Of a DNA stretch of 57,857 bases, positions 1-8,044 are shown in pieces (the stretch's first letter is position 1; every line of letters begins with the position of its first letter). The position numbers and the translations under genes are program-made. The notes beneath the pieces are model-generated. The model did no database searches. It saw only the letters and a list, made by a program, of their open reading frames with translations, and was not told the origin of the DNA. The DNA is taken from contig JAHDWN010000039.1 in the NCBI GenBank assembly GCA_023382675.1, forward strand, positions 1 to 57,857, given 5' to 3'. This DNA is from Anaerolineae bacterium (lineage in GTDB: Bacteria; Chloroflexota; Anaerolineae; Aggregatilineales; Phototrophicaceae).

Positions 1-96
1 ATCCCCTCCCCATCGCGATGGGGAGGGGACGAACCGCAGGTTCAGGGGCGGGGATGAAGAAGGCAACTCAAGCTATTTGCTCCGAAACTGCAATAG
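1..96 (+). repeat. Palindromic dispersed repeat R1, copy A
   Basis: Positions 2-29 form a perfect 28-base palindrome. It is followed by a GAACC-GCA-GGTTC hairpin at 31-43 and a G-rich tail. A diverged direct copy lies at 2717-2811 and a near-identical inverted copy at 39007-39083. The resemblance to 2717-2811 continues through position 96 (CTCCGA..CTGCA.TAG in both). The left end may be cut by the window edge. No protein is encoded here. It looks like a small non-autonomous palindromic element. Confidence 0.8.
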
Positions 97-179
97 GTCG
101 TGGAAGCTCAGCATTCGCAATCATCCCGCGTTTGTGGTTCAATTGCAATTATCGTGCGCCATAGGTTGAGGATGATAAT

Positions 180-1106
180 ATGCACTTTCCCGGCTTTTAC
201 GATCCTCAGCGCGCCGGTCAGCTTTACCCGCCCGATGTCGCCGGGGCGATTGCGCAGGGCGCGCTGGCGGGCGTGCCACCTGCGGCGACCGACCGGCGCA
301 GGCAGCTCCTGCTGCTGGTCGATTGCCAGGTCGATTTCATCCACCCGCAGGGATCGCTCAGCGTGCCCGGCGCGGTTGAAGACACCGCGCGCACTATTGA
401 ATGGTTGTTCCGCAACCTGCGCCAGGTGACGACGATTGCCGCGTCGCTTGACAGCCACGTGCCCAATCAAATCTTCTATCCCACGTGGTGGGTGGATGAG
501 GCCGGACGCCAACCTGCGCCGTACACCGTCATCACCGGGAACGAGGTCGCGGCTGGGCGCTGGCGGCCTGTCTACGAGCCGGAATGGTCGCGCGAGTACG
601 TCTACCGCCTGGAACTCCAGGCGAAAAAGCAGCTCATGATCTGGCCGTATCACACCATGATCGGCACGCCCGGCCACAATCTGATGCCCGCGCTCTACGA
701 GGCGATGGCCTACCACGCCGCCGCGCGCCAGGCACAGCCGATCTTCTTGAGCAAAGGCACGATCCCGAAGACCGAGCACTACTCGATCCTCGAACCGGAA
801 GTCAAAGTGCCGGACGACCCGCACGGGCGGCTCAACACCGACTTTCTCGACCTGCTGGCGAGCTATGATCGCGTCTACATCGCCGGGCAGGCGAAAAGCC
901 ACTGCGTCCTCGAGACCGCTGCCTCGATTGTGAACTACTTCCACGATCAGCCGGACGCGTTAGGTCGCTTCCATGTGCTCATGGACTGCACCTCATCGGT
1001 CGCGCATCCGCAGATCGATTTCGAGGCATTGGCGAACGCGGCATACCAGGAATTCGTGGCGCAGGGGCTGCAGCTCACGACTTCGACCGCTTCAATCGAC
1101 GCCTGA
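180..1106 (+). CDS. Nicotinamidase-type cysteine hydrolase
   Basis: Probable nicotinamide-to-nicotinate hydrolase of the isochorismatase/nicotinamidase family, acting in cytoplasmic NAD salvage. At 308 residues it is longer than the usual 180-220, with about 40 extra N-terminal residues and insertions in the middle. The expected triad is visible: Asp48 ([10 protein letters not shown]), Lys192 (LSKGT) and Cys242 (AKSHCVLET). The metal-site pattern is also present: Asp91 and His93 (SLDSHVPN) and His158 in [11 protein letters not shown], which matches the family WPxHC..GT.G signature. A GAGGAT ribosome site lies 6 bases before the ATG. The next gene, a nicotinate phosphoribosyltransferase, begins 10 bases after the stop, so the two steps are consecutive and probably co-transcribed. 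Another amidohydrolase specificity cannot be excluded, but the partner gene favours nicotinamide. Confidence 0.85.
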   Translation: MHFPGFYDPQRAGQLYPPDVAGAIAQGALAGVPPAATDRRRQLLLLVDCQVDFIHPQGSLSVPGAVEDTARTIEWLFRNLRQVTTIAASLDSHVPNQIFYPTWWVDEAGRQPAPYTVITGNEVAAGRWRPVYEPEWSREYVYRLELQAKKQLMIWPYHTMIGTPGHNLMPALYEAMAYHAAARQAQPIFLSKGTIPKTEHYSILEPEVKVPDDPHGRLNTDFLDLLASYDRVYIAGQAKSHCVLETAASIVNYFHDQPDALGRFHVLMDCTSSVAHPQIDFEALANAAYQEFVAQGLQLTTSTASIDA

Positions 1107-1116
1107 AAGACTAGCG

Positions 1117-2658
1117 ATGACCCCTGAAGAAACGCGCACCGCCGAAGGCATCCTCTTCACCGATTTCTACCAGCTGACCATGGCGCAGTTGTATTTCCGC
1201 CAGGGGATGCACGAACGCGATGCTCAGTTCGATCATGTCTTCCGCAGCTACCCGGATTACGGCACGCATCAGGCCGGTTACTGCATCAACGCCGGGCTGG
1301 AATGGCTGATCGAATGGATGCGAACCGCGCGCTTCGGCGAGGACGAGATCGCCTTCCTGCGCAGCCAGACGAGCGCCAGCGGGCGGCCTCTGTTCGCGGA
1401 CGATTTCCTGGCCTGGCTCAAGCGCCACGGCACGTTCGACAGCCTCAACCTCGCCGCCATCCCGGAAGGCCGCGTCGTCCACCCGAATATCCCGCTGGTC
1501 ACGGTGCGCGGGCCGATGGCGATGGCGCAAATTCTGGAGACGGCGCTGCTCAACCGCCTCAACTACCAGACGTTGATCGCGACCAAGGCGGCGCGCATCC
1601 ATCAGGCCGGACGCGGGCGCTCGGTGCTCGAATTCGGTCTGCGCCGCGCTCAGGACAAAGCGGCCAATGCCGGGGCGCGCGCGGCGCTCATCGGCGGCGC
1701 GGATTTCACGTCGAATGTCGGCCTGTCGAAGCTGATGGGCCTGCCGCCGAAAGGCACGCACGCGCACAGCATGGTGCAGGTGTTCATGGCGCTTGGCCAG
1801 GGCGAGCTGGAAGCCTTCCGCGCCTATGCCGATCTCTATCCCGACGAGTGCCTGCTGCTGGTCGACACCATCGACACGCTCAACAGCGGCGTGCCGAACG
1901 CGATCCGCGTCTTCGAGGAGCTGCGCCGCAAAGGTCACGAACCCGTCGGCATCCGCCTCGATTCGGGCGACCTGGCGCACCTGAGCATCCGCGCGGCGCG
2001 CATGTTGAACGACGCGGGCTTCCCGAACACGCGCATCGTCCTCTCGAACCAGATCGACGAGTTGGTGCTCTTGCAGGTGCTGTCGCAGATCGAGGAGGAA
2101 GCTCCCGCCTACGCTGTCGATGCCGATCAACTGATCGGGCGGCTCGTCTACGGCGTCGGCACGCGCCTGATCACGTCGGCGGGCGATGCGGCGCTCGACG
2201 GCGTTTACAAGCTGGTCGCCGTCTGCCAGGATGACACGTGGGTGCCCGCGATCAAGCTCTCGGAGTCGCTGGTCAAAGTGCCGAACCCCGGCCACAAGCG
2301 CGCCTGGCGTCTCTATGACCGCCGTGGCCGCGCCACCGCCGATCTGCTCGGCCTTTACGATGAAGACCCGGCGGCGATGGACCCGGTCATCCTACGCCAC
2401 CCGACGGAGGCCGATACTTCGCGCACCATCCCGCGCGAGAACCTGACGGCCATCGAGCCGCTGCACGTCGAGATTCTGCGCGAGGGCAAGCTGGTCTACG
2501 ACTTCCCGCCGCTGGGGGCACTCCGCGCGCAGCGCCGGGCCGATCTCGAACGGCTCGACCCCGGCGTGCAGCGCCTCGTCAACCCGCACATCTATCACGT
2601 CTCGCTGACCGAGCAGTTGTGGAACCTCAAGCGCGACCTGATCCGCGAGTATCGCTAA
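1117..2658 (+). CDS. pncB: Nicotinate phosphoribosyltransferase
   Basis: Joins nicotinate to PRPP to give nicotinate mononucleotide, the committing step of the Preiss-Handler NAD salvage route. The 513-residue product opens with the family signature [13 protein letters not shown]. It contains [10 protein letters not shown] and GTHAHSMV, the stretch that carries the catalytic histidine region of bacterial PncB, and later IRLDSGDL, which binds substrate phosphate. I start at the ATG at 1117, after the upstream nicotinamidase stops at 1106. The longer frame from 973 would overlap that gene and lacks homology-like sequence. Length and motifs are normal, and I see no frameshift. The symbol pncB is used in the broad sense; NAPRT-type naming is equivalent. 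Confidence 0.95.
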   Translation: MTPEETRTAEGILFTDFYQLTMAQLYFRQGMHERDAQFDHVFRSYPDYGTHQAGYCINAGLEWLIEWMRTARFGEDEIAFLRSQTSASGRPLFADDFLAWLKRHGTFDSLNLAAIPEGRVVHPNIPLVTVRGPMAMAQILETALLNRLNYQTLIATKAARIHQAGRGRSVLEFGLRRAQDKAANAGARAALIGGADFTSNVGLSKLMGLPPKGTHAHSMVQVFMALGQGELEAFRAYADLYPDECLLLVDTIDTLNSGVPNAIRVFEELRRKGHEPVGIRLDSGDLAHLSIRAARMLNDAGFPNTRIVLSNQIDELVLLQVLSQIEEEAPAYAVDADQLIGRLVYGVGTRLITSAGDAALDGVYKLVAVCQDDTWVPAIKLSESLVKVPNPGHKRAWRLYDRRGRATADLLGLYDEDPAAMDPVILRHPTEADTSRTIPRENLTAIEPLHVEILREGKLVYDFPPLGALRAQRRADLERLDPGVQRLVNPHIYHVSLTEQLWNLKRDLIREYR

Positions 2659-2716
2659 GTGCAGTTAAAGAAGTGATGAGGCATGAGTGATGGGTAATGA
2701 GTTTTGAATTCAACTC

Positions 2717-2811
2717 AACCCCCACGCCATTGCGATGGGCAGAGGAAGAATTGCAGGTTCGTGGGTGGGGATGTAAGACGACTCAATCCACTGGCTCCGA
2801 GGCTGCACTAG
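2717..2811 (+). repeat. Dispersed repeat R1, copy B (degenerate)
   Basis: Diverged direct copy of the element at 1-96. It keeps the GCCATTGCGATGG core, TTGCAGGTTC, GTGGGGATG, and the tail CTCCGA..CTGCA.TAG in the same order. Pairing in the long palindrome is largely broken. With copy A it brackets the NAD-salvage gene pair in direct orientation. Confidence 0.65.
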
Positions 2812-2892
2812 CGCACGGCTGCATGTAAAATCTGCCGGGGCAATGAGAGGCTTCCCGAAAGCCCTGCCATTACACGAGGAGTCACGATCCCC

Positions 2893-3888
2893 TTGAAAAA
2901 CGCCTGGTCATTCATCAGACGCGCGCTCGATCTTGTCTATCGCGACACGGCGATGCGGCTGGCAGCGTGGCTGTTACCGGCGCGCGCCATGCGCCTGCCG
3001 AAGTATTTCCCGCTCTGGGAACGGCGCGGCTATCACGTCACGCCGGTGCATTACTACCAGCCGATTCCCGACTGCGCCGCGCTGCCGGAAACGCTCTGGA
3101 CAGCCGAGTCCGCCCTGCGCGGGATCGATTGGAATGAAGCCGGGCAGTTACGCCTGCTCCAGCAGCTTGGCAGTCAGTACGCCGCCGAACTCGATCAGTT
3201 CCCAGCGAACCCTGAAGGCGACGCGCCCGGTTACTACTGGAACAACGACTTTTTCACCGGCGCGGATGCTGCGCTCGGCTACAGCGTCGTGCGCCATTTC
3301 AAACCGCGCACGATCCTCGAGGTCGGTTCCGGCTTCTCGACGCTGCTGGCGGCGCAGGCCTTGCAGCGCAATCGCGCGGAGGGGCACGCGGGACAGATCA
3401 CCGCGATTGAGCCGTATCCGAACGCGACGCTGCGCACCGGGTTTGTCGGGCTGGAAAAACTGATCGCTGAGCCGGTGCAGAACGTGCCGCTGGAACGCTT
3501 CGAGGCGCTGGACGCCAACGACATCCTGTTCATCGACTCCAGCCATATTGTGCGTACTGGCAGCGATGTCAATTACCTGTTTTTGGAGCTGCCACGGCTG
3601 AAACCCGGCGTCGTCGTTCACGTCCACGACATCTTTCTGCCCTACGAGTATCCGCGCGACTGGGTGTTCACCCGGCGCTGGTTCTTTAGCGAACAGTACT
3701 TACTCCAGGCGTTCCTGAGCTTCAATTCCGCGTTCCGAGTGCTGCTGGCCGGTCACTACCTGTCGCGCCAGCATTATGCTGCGTTGCAGTCCGCGTTCGG
3801 CGCGCGCGTCAGTGGCCAAATCCACATCAACGGTGCGCCACAGTCCCTGCCCGCCGCCAGCATCTGGATGCAGCGCACTCCAGCGTAG
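2893..3888 (+). CDS. Class I SAM-dependent methyltransferase, Methyltransf_24 type
   Basis: Predicted SAM-dependent methyltransferase of 331 residues; the substrate is unknown. Near residue 140 it has the motif I strand ILEVGSGFSTLLAAQAL, with a Glu-x-Gly core. An acidic ITAIEPYP follows at the motif II position, then DILFIDSSH and HVHDIFLPYEYP, which are typical of Methyltransf_24 enzymes similar to those acting on sugars or small metabolites. The start is TTG, supported by a GAGGAG ribosome site at 2876-2881 and the absence of a better ATG. The gene stands alone on its strand. The convergent Rieske gene ends only 10 bases beyond its stop, so neither has room for a separate terminator. Confidence 0.8.
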   Translation: MKNAWSFIRRALDLVYRDTAMRLAAWLLPARAMRLPKYFPLWERRGYHVTPVHYYQPIPDCAALPETLWTAESALRGIDWNEAGQLRLLQQLGSQYAAELDQFPANPEGDAPGYYWNNDFFTGADAALGYSVVRHFKPRTILEVGSGFSTLLAAQALQRNRAEGHAGQITAIEPYPNATLRTGFVGLEKLIAEPVQNVPLERFEALDANDILFIDSSHIVRTGSDVNYLFLELPRLKPGVVVHVHDIFLPYEYPRDWVFTRRWFFSEQYLLQAFLSFNSAFRVLLAGHYLSRQHYAALQSAFGARVSGQIHINGAPQSLPAASIWMQRTPA

Positions 3889-3898
3889 GCGCGCGCAG

Positions 3899-4864
3899 CT
3901 ATTCCGCGCCGAAGCTCAGGCCGAGCGCGCGCAGCCACTGGCGATAGGCGATGGCCGTCTTATCCGAGCGCAGGTGGAGTTCCGCCTGGAGATCGAGGGG
4001 CAGCAGTTCCGGGCGTTGGGATTCGACAATCGGGATGTCCTGCCCGGCGACCGTATCCTGAAACGCGCGCAGCTTGTCTTCCGGCTCGTCGTAGGCGTAG
4101 TTCATGTTCATCCACATCCAGCCGAGGCTCTCGACCTGCGCGACCGGCGTCACGGCGAAGTAGATCGAGAAGGTCATCGCGTGTACCTTGACGAAGTAGG
4201 CGGTCAGTGGGCGCGGCACGCGATAGGTATAGGTCACGTCTTTGCCGATGCCAGTGCCATCCGGGTCGGGCTGCCAGACGCGGATGTTGCTGGCAGTGAT
4301 GCCATCGCTGCCGGTCGTCACGTCATAGTCGTCGATCTGGGCGTGGCGGCGGTCGCCCAGGAAGCCCTCGTGGACGAAGGGGAAGTGCGCCACGTCGAGG
4401 AAGTTTTCGATCACGCGCGGCGCGCCCGCCTTGAACGCGTACGGGCCGCAGTGGATTTTGCGGAAGCTGGCGTCGTCCCACTCGGCGAATGGCGCGATCT
4501 CGGCCTTCGGTTCGGCCAGCGCGACCCAGAGCCAGCCGTAGCGTTCGCAGGCGTGGTAGGTCTTGGCGCGGGCTTTCGCGGGCGGCGTTTGATCGGGATG
4601 CGCGGGAATGAAGGCACAGCGGCCATCGACGCCGTACTCCCAGCCGTGATACGCGCACTGCAAGCGGCCATCCTCGACCTTGCCGAGCGAGAGCTTCGCG
4701 CCGCGATGCAGGCACAGATCCTGCCAGGCCAGCACCTGGCCGCCATGCCGCCAGAGCACCAGGTCTTCTTCGAGCAGGCGGGCGCGCATGACCCCGTTTT
4801 CCGGCAGATCCTGACTGCGGCCAACGACGTGCCACTCGTGCGCAAGGACGGGGTCATGAAGCAT
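3899..4864 (-). CDS. Rieske 2Fe-2S aromatic-ring-hydroxylating oxygenase, alpha-type
   Basis: Predicted non-haem iron oxygenase of 321 residues in the vanillate-demethylase or pheophorbide-oxygenase group. The N-terminal Rieske domain has Cys51-x-His53 (CLHRGAKLS) and Cys70-x2-His73 (CAYHGW). The mononuclear iron site follows as NFLDVAHFPFVHEG, which supplies Asp and two His in the family spacing. I chose the ATG at 4864 because an AAGG ribosome site sits about 8 bases upstream. Upstream in-frame ATGs at 4870 and 4924 lack that spacing. No reductase or ferredoxin gene is nearby, so electrons must come from a partner encoded elsewhere. The substrate cannot be told from sequence. Confidence 0.88.
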   Translation of the reverse strand: MLHDPVLAHEWHVVGRSQDLPENGVMRARLLEEDLVLWRHGGQVLAWQDLCLHRGAKLSLGKVEDGRLQCAYHGWEYGVDGRCAFIPAHPDQTPPAKARAKTYHACERYGWLWVALAEPKAEIAPFAEWDDASFRKIHCGPYAFKAGAPRVIENFLDVAHFPFVHEGFLGDRRHAQIDDYDVTTGSDGITASNIRVWQPDPDGTGIGKDVTYTYRVPRPLTAYFVKVHAMTFSIYFAVTPVAQVESLGWMWMNMNYAYDEPEDKLRAFQDTVAGQDIPIVESQRPELLPLDLQAELHLRSDKTAIAYRQWLRALGLSFGAE

Positions 4865-5097
4865 GGTCATCACCTTCGTAGGCTCGGAGAGGATGAGCAT
4901 AGCGCCCGCGCCCGGCATCTGCAATTGAAAGCTCGCGTGTCTCGGCGTCGAAAGTCAAGCGCTTTATCCCCCAATTTTTGGGAAACTCACCGTCTGCGCG
5001 CATTTATATGATAAAGCGAACAGTTGTTGTCAGCGAGCAAGGTCAAAACGAGGGGATTCGTTCGCGTGTGGCGCGTGTGAGATGAGGGGATGAGGCC

Positions 5098-5622
5098 ATG
5101 TCTCAGTGGCGGCGGAATTACGTCCCGTTTTTTGATGAGGAATATGGTTACGGTGACGACACGCCGTTATTCCAGGCGGGTTGTCGCAGTCTGCTGATGC
5201 TCTTCAGTGGGGCCGCCCTGGTCATCTGGCTGGGGCTGCCCTTCTGGACCAGCTTCCAGCTTGGGCGGGGTACGTTAGGCCGCTACGGTTGCCTGGTGAA
5301 AGGCTTTAGCCTGCTGTCGAGCCTGGTCGGGATCGTCGCCGCGACGTTAATCGCGCTCTTGAGCGGGACGCACATACTGCAAGTCTTGCTCCGGCGCGAT
5401 GGCATACATCTATCTACCGCTATGACTCTGGCACTGATGTTCAGCGGTTCCTACCTGGGCGGTCTGGTCACGTCCTACTTCATCGGTTATTTGAAACGCC
5501 CGCGCCCTGTGTTTCGCCATGAACCTAGCCATGAACCTTACCCCCAACCGGCTCTCAGCCCCACAGGCTTGCCTTCAGTCGCGCGCGGAGATGGGGGGCG
5601 AAGCGTGGCGAGTCACGAGTGA
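5098..5622 (+). CDS. Small membrane protein of unknown function
   Basis: The 174-residue product is not recognised. It has a polar, acidic N-terminus (FDEEYGYGDD), three likely membrane helices at about residues 31-52, 70-91 and 108-130, and a Pro/His-rich tail (RHEPSHEPYPQP). A GAGG ribosome site precedes the ATG closely. The next gene, 211 bases downstream on the same strand, is also a small membrane protein, but the two share no clear similarity. Coding probability rests on the hydrophobic pattern and on the lack of a better frame on either strand. Confidence 0.6.
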   Translation: MSQWRRNYVPFFDEEYGYGDDTPLFQAGCRSLLMLFSGAALVIWLGLPFWTSFQLGRGTLGRYGCLVKGFSLLSSLVGIVAATLIALLSGTHILQVLLRRDGIHLSTAMTLALMFSGSYLGGLVTSYFIGYLKRPRPVFRHEPSHEPYPQPALSPTGLPSVARGDGGRSVASHE

Positions 5623-5832
5623 GGTGCCCGCGGCTGACGGGTCATGCCGTACGAAAGCAAACCGCCTGGCTACTATCCAAGCCGCGCATCCTCCCATTCA
5701 TAACTGGATGATCCACGAGGTTACGGATAGATACTAGGGCATATGCCACTTCGCGCCAGAATCTAAAGCCTCATGGCTGTCTGTCTGCGCTTACGCTCAA
5801 GGTACTTGCTCAGCCAGCAGTGGGGAGGCTTT

Positions 5833-6396
5833 ATGCGCTGGATACTGGTGCTCTTATCAGCGGTTCTGGGCGGAATTCTCGTCGGGTTGGCGATGTACTT
5901 TCTGGATAAGGTGGGTTTTTACCTGATCATTCTGATGCCGATCCTGGCAGGCGGCATCGTCGGCGTGGCAACCTATCTACCGGTCGTGCGCCAGAGTGTG
6001 CCGACTTTGCCGCTGATCGTGTTTGCGGTCATCGGCGGGCTGATCGCCATCGGCATTTACTGGTATGGGCAGTACAACGATTACAACGAGCAGTTGATCG
6101 GCCTCGTGCAGGAGCAGGATTCAACGGCAACGCGCGAGGACGCCCTGGCGCTGATCGAAACGTTCCAGCGCACGGAATACGGCTCGACCGGCTTCCAGGC
6201 GTTCCTGGCCGATTACGCGGAGACAGGTTTCAGCATCAATCGTGTGGCGCGCTCCAGCGGCCTGGAAATTCAGGGCGGCATGGCTTACGCCTTCTGGGGG
6301 TTTGAGGCGCTGGTGCTGATCGGTATGGCGATTGTCGGCGTCGTCCGGCGCGGACAGAGCAGCATCACCAAACGTCTGGGCACACAGGCTGCCTGA
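5833..6396 (+). CDS. Small membrane protein of unknown function
   Basis: The 187-residue product is not recognised. Helices are likely at residues 5-23, 27-50, 58-77 and 152-171. A soluble segment of about 70 residues between helices 3 and 4 is rich in acidic residues and Gln. I start at 5833 because a GGGGAGG ribosome site lies 5 bases upstream; the frame opens 60 bases earlier without one. It converges on the flavin oxidoreductase gene, and a hairpin at 6426-6451 lies between the two stops. Confidence 0.65.
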   Translation: MRWILVLLSAVLGGILVGLAMYFLDKVGFYLIILMPILAGGIVGVATYLPVVRQSVPTLPLIVFAVIGGLIAIGIYWYGQYNDYNEQLIGLVQEQDSTATREDALALIETFQRTEYGSTGFQAFLADYAETGFSINRVARSSGLEIQGGMAYAFWGFEALVLIGMAIVGVVRRGQSSITKRLGTQAA

Positions 6397-6425
6397 CCTC
6401 CGGCGATGGCACAGTGTGCAGGCAG

Positions 6426-6451
6426 TGAGGCGTGGGACATGCCACGCCTCA
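6426..6451. terminator. Hairpin between convergent genes, possible shared terminator
   Basis: Ten-base arms, TGAGGCGTGG and CCACGCCTCA, pair perfectly around a six-base loop. It lies 29 bases after the membrane-protein stop and 17 bases from the stop of the opposing oxidoreductase gene. Neither side has a strong T run, so termination efficiency is doubtful. Confidence 0.5.
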
Positions 6452-6468
6452 TTTGATGTGTGTCGCCG

Positions 6469-7875
6469 TTACTTCATCGGGAACAGATGATACGGGTCGT
6501 ATTTGGCTTTGATCGCCATGATTCGATCGTAGTTGCTCCCATAGGCCTGCCGGAGCGCAGCTTCACCCTCCTCGAAAAAGCCGGGGAAATTGAGGTATTG
6601 GCCACCAGTGCTGAACGGCTCCAATTCCTGCGTCACGCGGCGCGCCCAGCCGATGTTGGCCTCGTCGTCCGCTGTGTCCGCCCAGTTCGCCTCGATACCG
6701 ATGTTCATCGCAGCGTCACGATGGGCGAAGGCGGTAGCATCCGGCGCGACACGGCTGAATGCGCCGCCCATCGCCCAGAGGTCGAGCGTCGTCAGCGCTG
6801 ATGGCGCTTCGGCGATCAAAGCTATCAGGCGGTCAATGGCCTCATCGCTGAAGGTTTTGAGGTAGGTCGAGCGCCAATAGTAACGCAGTTCACCGCGCGG
6901 GTATTCCTCATCCCAAAGCGTCTGCATTTCGACGAACGGCATGACACTGCTGAGATCGACCAGTGGCGCAGCGATGTCGCGCAGCGGCTGCAGCAGGCGC
7001 TCGCCTTCTGCCGGATCGCCCAGGTAGCACGCCTGGAACAGCAGCGTTGGCTTGCCGTGATGCTCCGCCGGGAAGTGCTCGGACGCCGGGATCTTGGCGA
7101 GCACGGCGAACGAACTGATTTCGTCCGGCGCAGAGGCGATGAATTCGCGGTAGAAGCGCAGCAGCTCGCGCGCGCGGCTGCCATCGTGAAAGCAGAAGAG
7201 CGTGAACACGTCTGGCCCGACCGGGTGGAGCCGGTACTCGAACGACGTGACGATGCCGAACGCGCCGCCGCCGCCACGCAGCGCCCAGAACAGATCTGCG
7301 TTTTCATTCTCGTTGGTTTTGAGCAGGCGACCGTCAGCCGTCACGATCTCGGCGGAGATCAGGTTGTCGCTGCTCAGACCGTACTTATTGCGCAGCCAGC
7401 CAAAGCCGCCGCCGAGCGTCAGCCCGGCGATGCCCGTATCCGAAACGACACCGCCGGGGGTCGCCAGGCCATACGCCTGGGTCGCGCGGTCGAGTTCGCC
7501 CCAGTTGACACCCGGCTGTGCGCGTGCGGTGCGTGCCTGGGCATCGACCTGGATCTGCTTCATCTCGCTCAGGTCGATAACCAGCCCACCATCATTGACA
7601 GCGCTGCCTGCGACGTGATGGCCGCTGCCGCGCACCGACAGGCGCAGGGTATGCGCGCTGGCGAAGCGGACGGCGCGCTGCACATCCTGTGGCGAGTGGC
7701 AGCGGACGATCAACGCCGGACGGCGATCAATCATGCCATTCCAAACGGCGCGCGCCGAGTCGTACTGCGCATCGCCCTCGCGAACCAGGTACCCATCCAA
7801 CTCAGCGGCCAGCGTTTCGATCTCGCGTTCGTCGACTGGCCGCGACTGCATGCGTGTCGTGGTAATTTCCAGCAT
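6469..7875 (-). CDS. FAD-linked oxidoreductase, berberine-bridge-enzyme-like
   Basis: Flavin-dependent oxidase of the PCMH/BBE family, 468 residues. The FAD-binding half contains VRGSGHHVAG, where His86 is the expected covalent flavin attachment site, and the phosphate-binding stretch GIAGLTLGGGFGW. WALRGGGGAFGIVTSF is another family hallmark. The C-terminal BBE segment ends with NYDRIMAIKAKYDPYHLF, the usual terminus of the family. The cysteine used for a second flavin bond in bicovalent members appears to be replaced in VVSDTGIAG, so a single His link is likely. An AAGGAG ribosome site precedes the ATG. Typical substrates are sugars or alcohols, but the specificity here is unknown. The gene is monocistronic. 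Confidence 0.9.
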   Translation of the reverse strand: MLEITTTRMQSRPVDEREIETLAAELDGYLVREGDAQYDSARAVWNGMIDRRPALIVRCHSPQDVQRAVRFASAHTLRLSVRGSGHHVAGSAVNDGGLVIDLSEMKQIQVDAQARTARAQPGVNWGELDRATQAYGLATPGGVVSDTGIAGLTLGGGFGWLRNKYGLSSDNLISAEIVTADGRLLKTNENENADLFWALRGGGGAFGIVTSFEYRLHPVGPDVFTLFCFHDGSRARELLRFYREFIASAPDEISSFAVLAKIPASEHFPAEHHGKPTLLFQACYLGDPAEGERLLQPLRDIAAPLVDLSSVMPFVEMQTLWDEEYPRGELRYYWRSTYLKTFSDEAIDRLIALIAEAPSALTTLDLWAMGGAFSRVAPDATAFAHRDAAMNIGIEANWADTADDEANIGWARRVTQELEPFSTGGQYLNFPGFFEEGEAALRQAYGSNYDRIMAIKAKYDPYHLFPMK

Positions 7876-8044
7876 TGCATGTCTCCTTGTTCTTACGCTC
7901 TCTGTTGAGCACCAACTGATGTCCTACAGCGTAGGGATAATCCGGCGCATGGTCATCCAACCGAAGATATAACTGTGCAAGATTGGGCAGGACTATGACT
8001 TTGGTTTATCGGTGAGGCTAGCCGGTCGCCGCGCCCTGGTGTGC

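Noticed and set aside
3776-5011. Plus-strand frame (411 codons) across the Rieske gene
   Set aside because: Overlaps the Rieske gene in antisense along nearly its whole length and has no independent evidence.
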